NCBI RefSeq assembly: GCF_000308775.1
Contig: NZ_BAGJ01000176.1
Coordinates: 1-61,620 of the forward strand
Direction: 5' to 3'
Source of the DNA: Nocardia testacea NBRC 100365
GTDB lineage: Bacteria; Actinomycetota; Actinomycetes; Mycobacteriales; Mycobacteriaceae
DNA length: 61,620 bases
The notes below the pieces were generated by a model, which saw nothing but the letters and a program-made list of their open reading frames with translations, made no database searches and was not told the DNA's origin. A program made the position numbers and the translations under genes. Below are positions 60,327 through 61,620 of this stretch, in pieces. The number at the start of each line of letters is the position of its first letter. Positions within the stretch are counted from its first letter, which is position 1.

Positions 60327-60343
60327 TATATCGGAGCGATATA
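60327..60343. promoter_or_regulatory. PadR operator candidate upstream of padR-ino1
   Basis: TATATCG-GAG-CGATATA, perfect seven-base AT-rich arms, 55 bases before the TTG start. It is the most AT-rich short palindrome in the area and fits PadR-type sites. Confidence 0.7.
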
Positions 60344-60426
60344 ACAACGCATAGTTCCGCGCGGACAGGAACGCATCAGCGCAGGTGGGAGCGAGAGCAG
60401 AGCCCGGCCGGGGGCGCGGCGGCCGG

Positions 60427-61230
60427 TCAGTCGACCGGGTGGACTTCCTGCGGTGTCCCGTCCAGGGCGAGCTGCACCGTCCCGGTGCGGTCGCCCCCGT
60501 CACCGACGTAGATATCGATCACCGGCCCGGCCGCCTCGGGTGCGATGAGCTCGTAGCCGATACCGAGATGGCCGACCTTTCCGTCGGGCAGCTTCACCGT
60601 CGCCGGCGCCCCGGCCAGGACCGCGGCCACGGCGGGCAGGTCGATATCGGCGAGATCGACCGGGCGACCCTCCGAATAGCTCGACGGGCCCGAGGTCTCG
60701 GGGGTGAACTCCGCACCGTCGAACTCGTAGGCCTTCTCCTCGCCCCGGTCCAGGCGCTGCAAGAGGATCCGGTCGGGGAAGACCGTCGCCGCGTCGATGA
60801 TCGTGTCACCGAACTCCCGCCGGTAGCTGTCGACGAAAAGAGCCAGGCCGCTGCCGGTGGTCAGATCCGCGGCGGCCTCCTCCACAGCCGCTTCGGTGGC
60901 GGCCGCCGCCGCGTCCACGGCATCCCCGGACCGGGCCAGGCCCACCACCGCGCCGAGAGCCGCGGCCGCCGTCAGCAGCGCGACAGGCACCCACCAGGGG
61001 CGGGCCGGGCGGTCCCGGTTCAGGATCGCGGCGCCGGCGAGCTCACCGGGGATCTGCAGGTCCGCGATGAGGGCGTCCAGTTCGGCGGTGTACTTCGCCC
61101 GCATCGCCGACCGCGTGCGCGCACTGTGCTCGCCGGCGGAGAGCTGCCCGTCCGCCGCGGCCGCGTCCAGCAGCGCGCACACCTCGACCCGGTCGCTGTC
61201 ACGTGCCCGGACCTGTTCTTTTTTCGCCAC
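60427..61230 (-). CDS. DUF1707 domain membrane protein
   Basis: A 267-residue protein. Residues 5-60 match DUF1707 (RARDSDRVEVCALLDAAAADG, then LSAGEHSARTRSAMRAKYTAELDALIADLQ). A single transmembrane segment follows near 85-105 (WWVPVALLTAAAALGAVVGLA). The outer part of about 160 residues is acidic, with TGSGLALFVDSYRREFGD and a beta-rich end. Role unknown; it sits where mycobacteria carry Rv0048c, another membrane protein. GTG start with a GAGGAAG site. It follows the partial gene by 11 bases. Confidence 0.85.
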   Translation of the reverse strand: MAKKEQVRARDSDRVEVCALLDAAAADGQLSAGEHSARTRSAMRAKYTAELDALIADLQIPGELAGAAILNRDRPARPWWVPVALLTAAAALGAVVGLARSGDAVDAAAAATEAAVEEAAADLTTGSGLALFVDSYRREFGDTIIDAATVFPDRILLQRLDRGEEKAYEFDGAEFTPETSGPSSYSEGRPVDLADIDLPAVAAVLAGAPATVKLPDGKVGHLGIGYELIAPEAAGPVIDIYVGDGGDRTGTVQLALDGTPQEVHPVD

Positions 61231-61241
61231 GGCTGCTTCCT

Positions 61242-61620
61242 CTAACCGTCGAAAGGCCACACCCTCAGCACCTCACCGGCGGGGCTGAGGACGAACCACC
61301 CGGATTCGTCGAAGGTGTTGTTCACATGAATGCTCACCGCCGGGCGGCCCGCGAGCGGATCGAAGGAGAAGATCTCCAACTCGATCATGGAGACGACCCC
61401 GCCGGGCACCCGGGTGGTGGCCGCGGCGGTACCGGCGGCCGCGGCGATCGCGGCGGTGTCGACCGCGGCCAGGTCGACGGTGGGGGTATCGGCCGGACGG
61501 GTGGTCGGATCGCTGTCCTGGTGGAAACCGCCGCGATAGGTGTAGGTCACCTTCCGGTTCGGCTGTCCCGGCAGCGCGCGGGTCACCCGGGCGTGGGCCG
61601 GGTAGAGCGTGATCTCGTCG
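61242..61620 (-). CDS. C-terminal part of an uncharacterised protein (partial)
   Basis: The frame is open to the right edge of the window (reading DEITLYPAHARVTRALPG from the edge), so the start lies beyond it. The 125 visible residues end SGWFVLSPAGEVLRVWPFDG and include FDPLAGRPAVSIHVNNTF. The region is beta-rich, resembles the ending of the downstream DUF1707 protein in being a small extracellular-type domain, and has no catalytic motif. It probably shares an operon with that gene (11-base spacing) and may be a related DUF1707 protein. Confidence 0.7.
   Translation of the reverse strand, partial: DEITLYPAHARVTRALPGQPNRKVTYTYRGGFHQDSDPTTRPADTPTVDLAAVDTAAIAAAAGTAAATTRVPGGVVSMIELEIFSFDPLAGRPAVSIHVNNTFDESGWFVLSPAGEVLRVWPFDG

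Overview
The window is one stretch of a high-GC actinomycete chromosome. Gene content points to a mycolic-acid-group organism, most likely Nocardia or a close relative. It has a PonA1-type bifunctional penicillin-binding protein, mycobacterial-type inositol-3-phosphate synthase (ino1) behind a PadR regulator, glucosylglycerate hydrolase, F420-type enzymes, YqgE, a MsiK-type sugar ATPase, many GTG starts and repeated leaderless promoters. The order YqgE, leuS, LLM F420 oxidoreductase, ponA1, ino1 and padR recalls, from memory, the Rv0038 to Rv0050 neighbourhood of Mycobacterium tuberculosis, interrupted here by blocks of accessory genes. Sixty-one coding regions are listed; the first and last run off the window edges. 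No rRNA, tRNA, CRISPR array, insertion sequence or prophage gene was recognised.

Layout. 1-11.2 kb: envelope and signalling genes (DUF1707 protein, AI-2E permease-like protein, membrane adenylate cyclase, YbhN-like protein, DUF3054 protein, a penicillin-binding lipoprotein whose catalytic motifs look lost), then aroQ, a Ddn-like F420 protein under two TetR-type palindromes, an alcohol dehydrogenase, a small GNAT protein and an acyltransferase. 11.3-17.5 kb: YqgE; a DsrE / flavin-oxidase-like / NTF2-like group divergent from a TetR gene with two identical-arm operators; an EXLDI protein with a repeat-bearing promoter; two small secreted proteins with a shared upstream motif; a GH25 lysozyme. 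17.5-29.8 kb: PhoX, leuS with a very large hairpin in its upstream region, SdpI-like protein, glucosylglycerate hydrolase, SDR and GNAT pair, a histidine-rich metal-binding protein, a secreted protein, LLM oxidoreductase and a chloroperoxidase-like hydrolase.

30-39.7 kb is the most distinctive block: two divergent operons around an IclR regulator. One arm encodes IclR, a CitE-like lyase, a cyclase-family hydrolase and an MmgE/PrpD protein, each overlapping the next by four bases. The other encodes a fumarate-reductase-like flavoprotein, a dihydropyrimidinase-type amidohydrolase, a family III CoA-transferase and an MFS importer. Together they look like a complete uptake, activation and cleavage pathway for an unidentified organic acid or cyclic amide. 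Two related 17-base palindromes in the shared promoter region are probable IclR sites.

39.7-61.6 kb: a helical protein of unknown function, CorA, a MerR regulator with its own palindromic promoter, a MsiK-type ATPase, HxlR regulator and thiolase, menC, a secreted protein, an epoxide hydrolase with paired operators, a metallohydrolase/DUF2786 pair, an array of degenerate direct repeats, a sugar ABC transporter lacking its own ATPase, ponA1, two tandem GyrI-like proteins, DoxX, ino1-padR with a palindromic operator, and a DUF1707 protein with an incomplete partner. At least twelve genes have a TANNNT -10 box six or seven bases before the start codon, which fixes their starts and implies leaderless transcripts.
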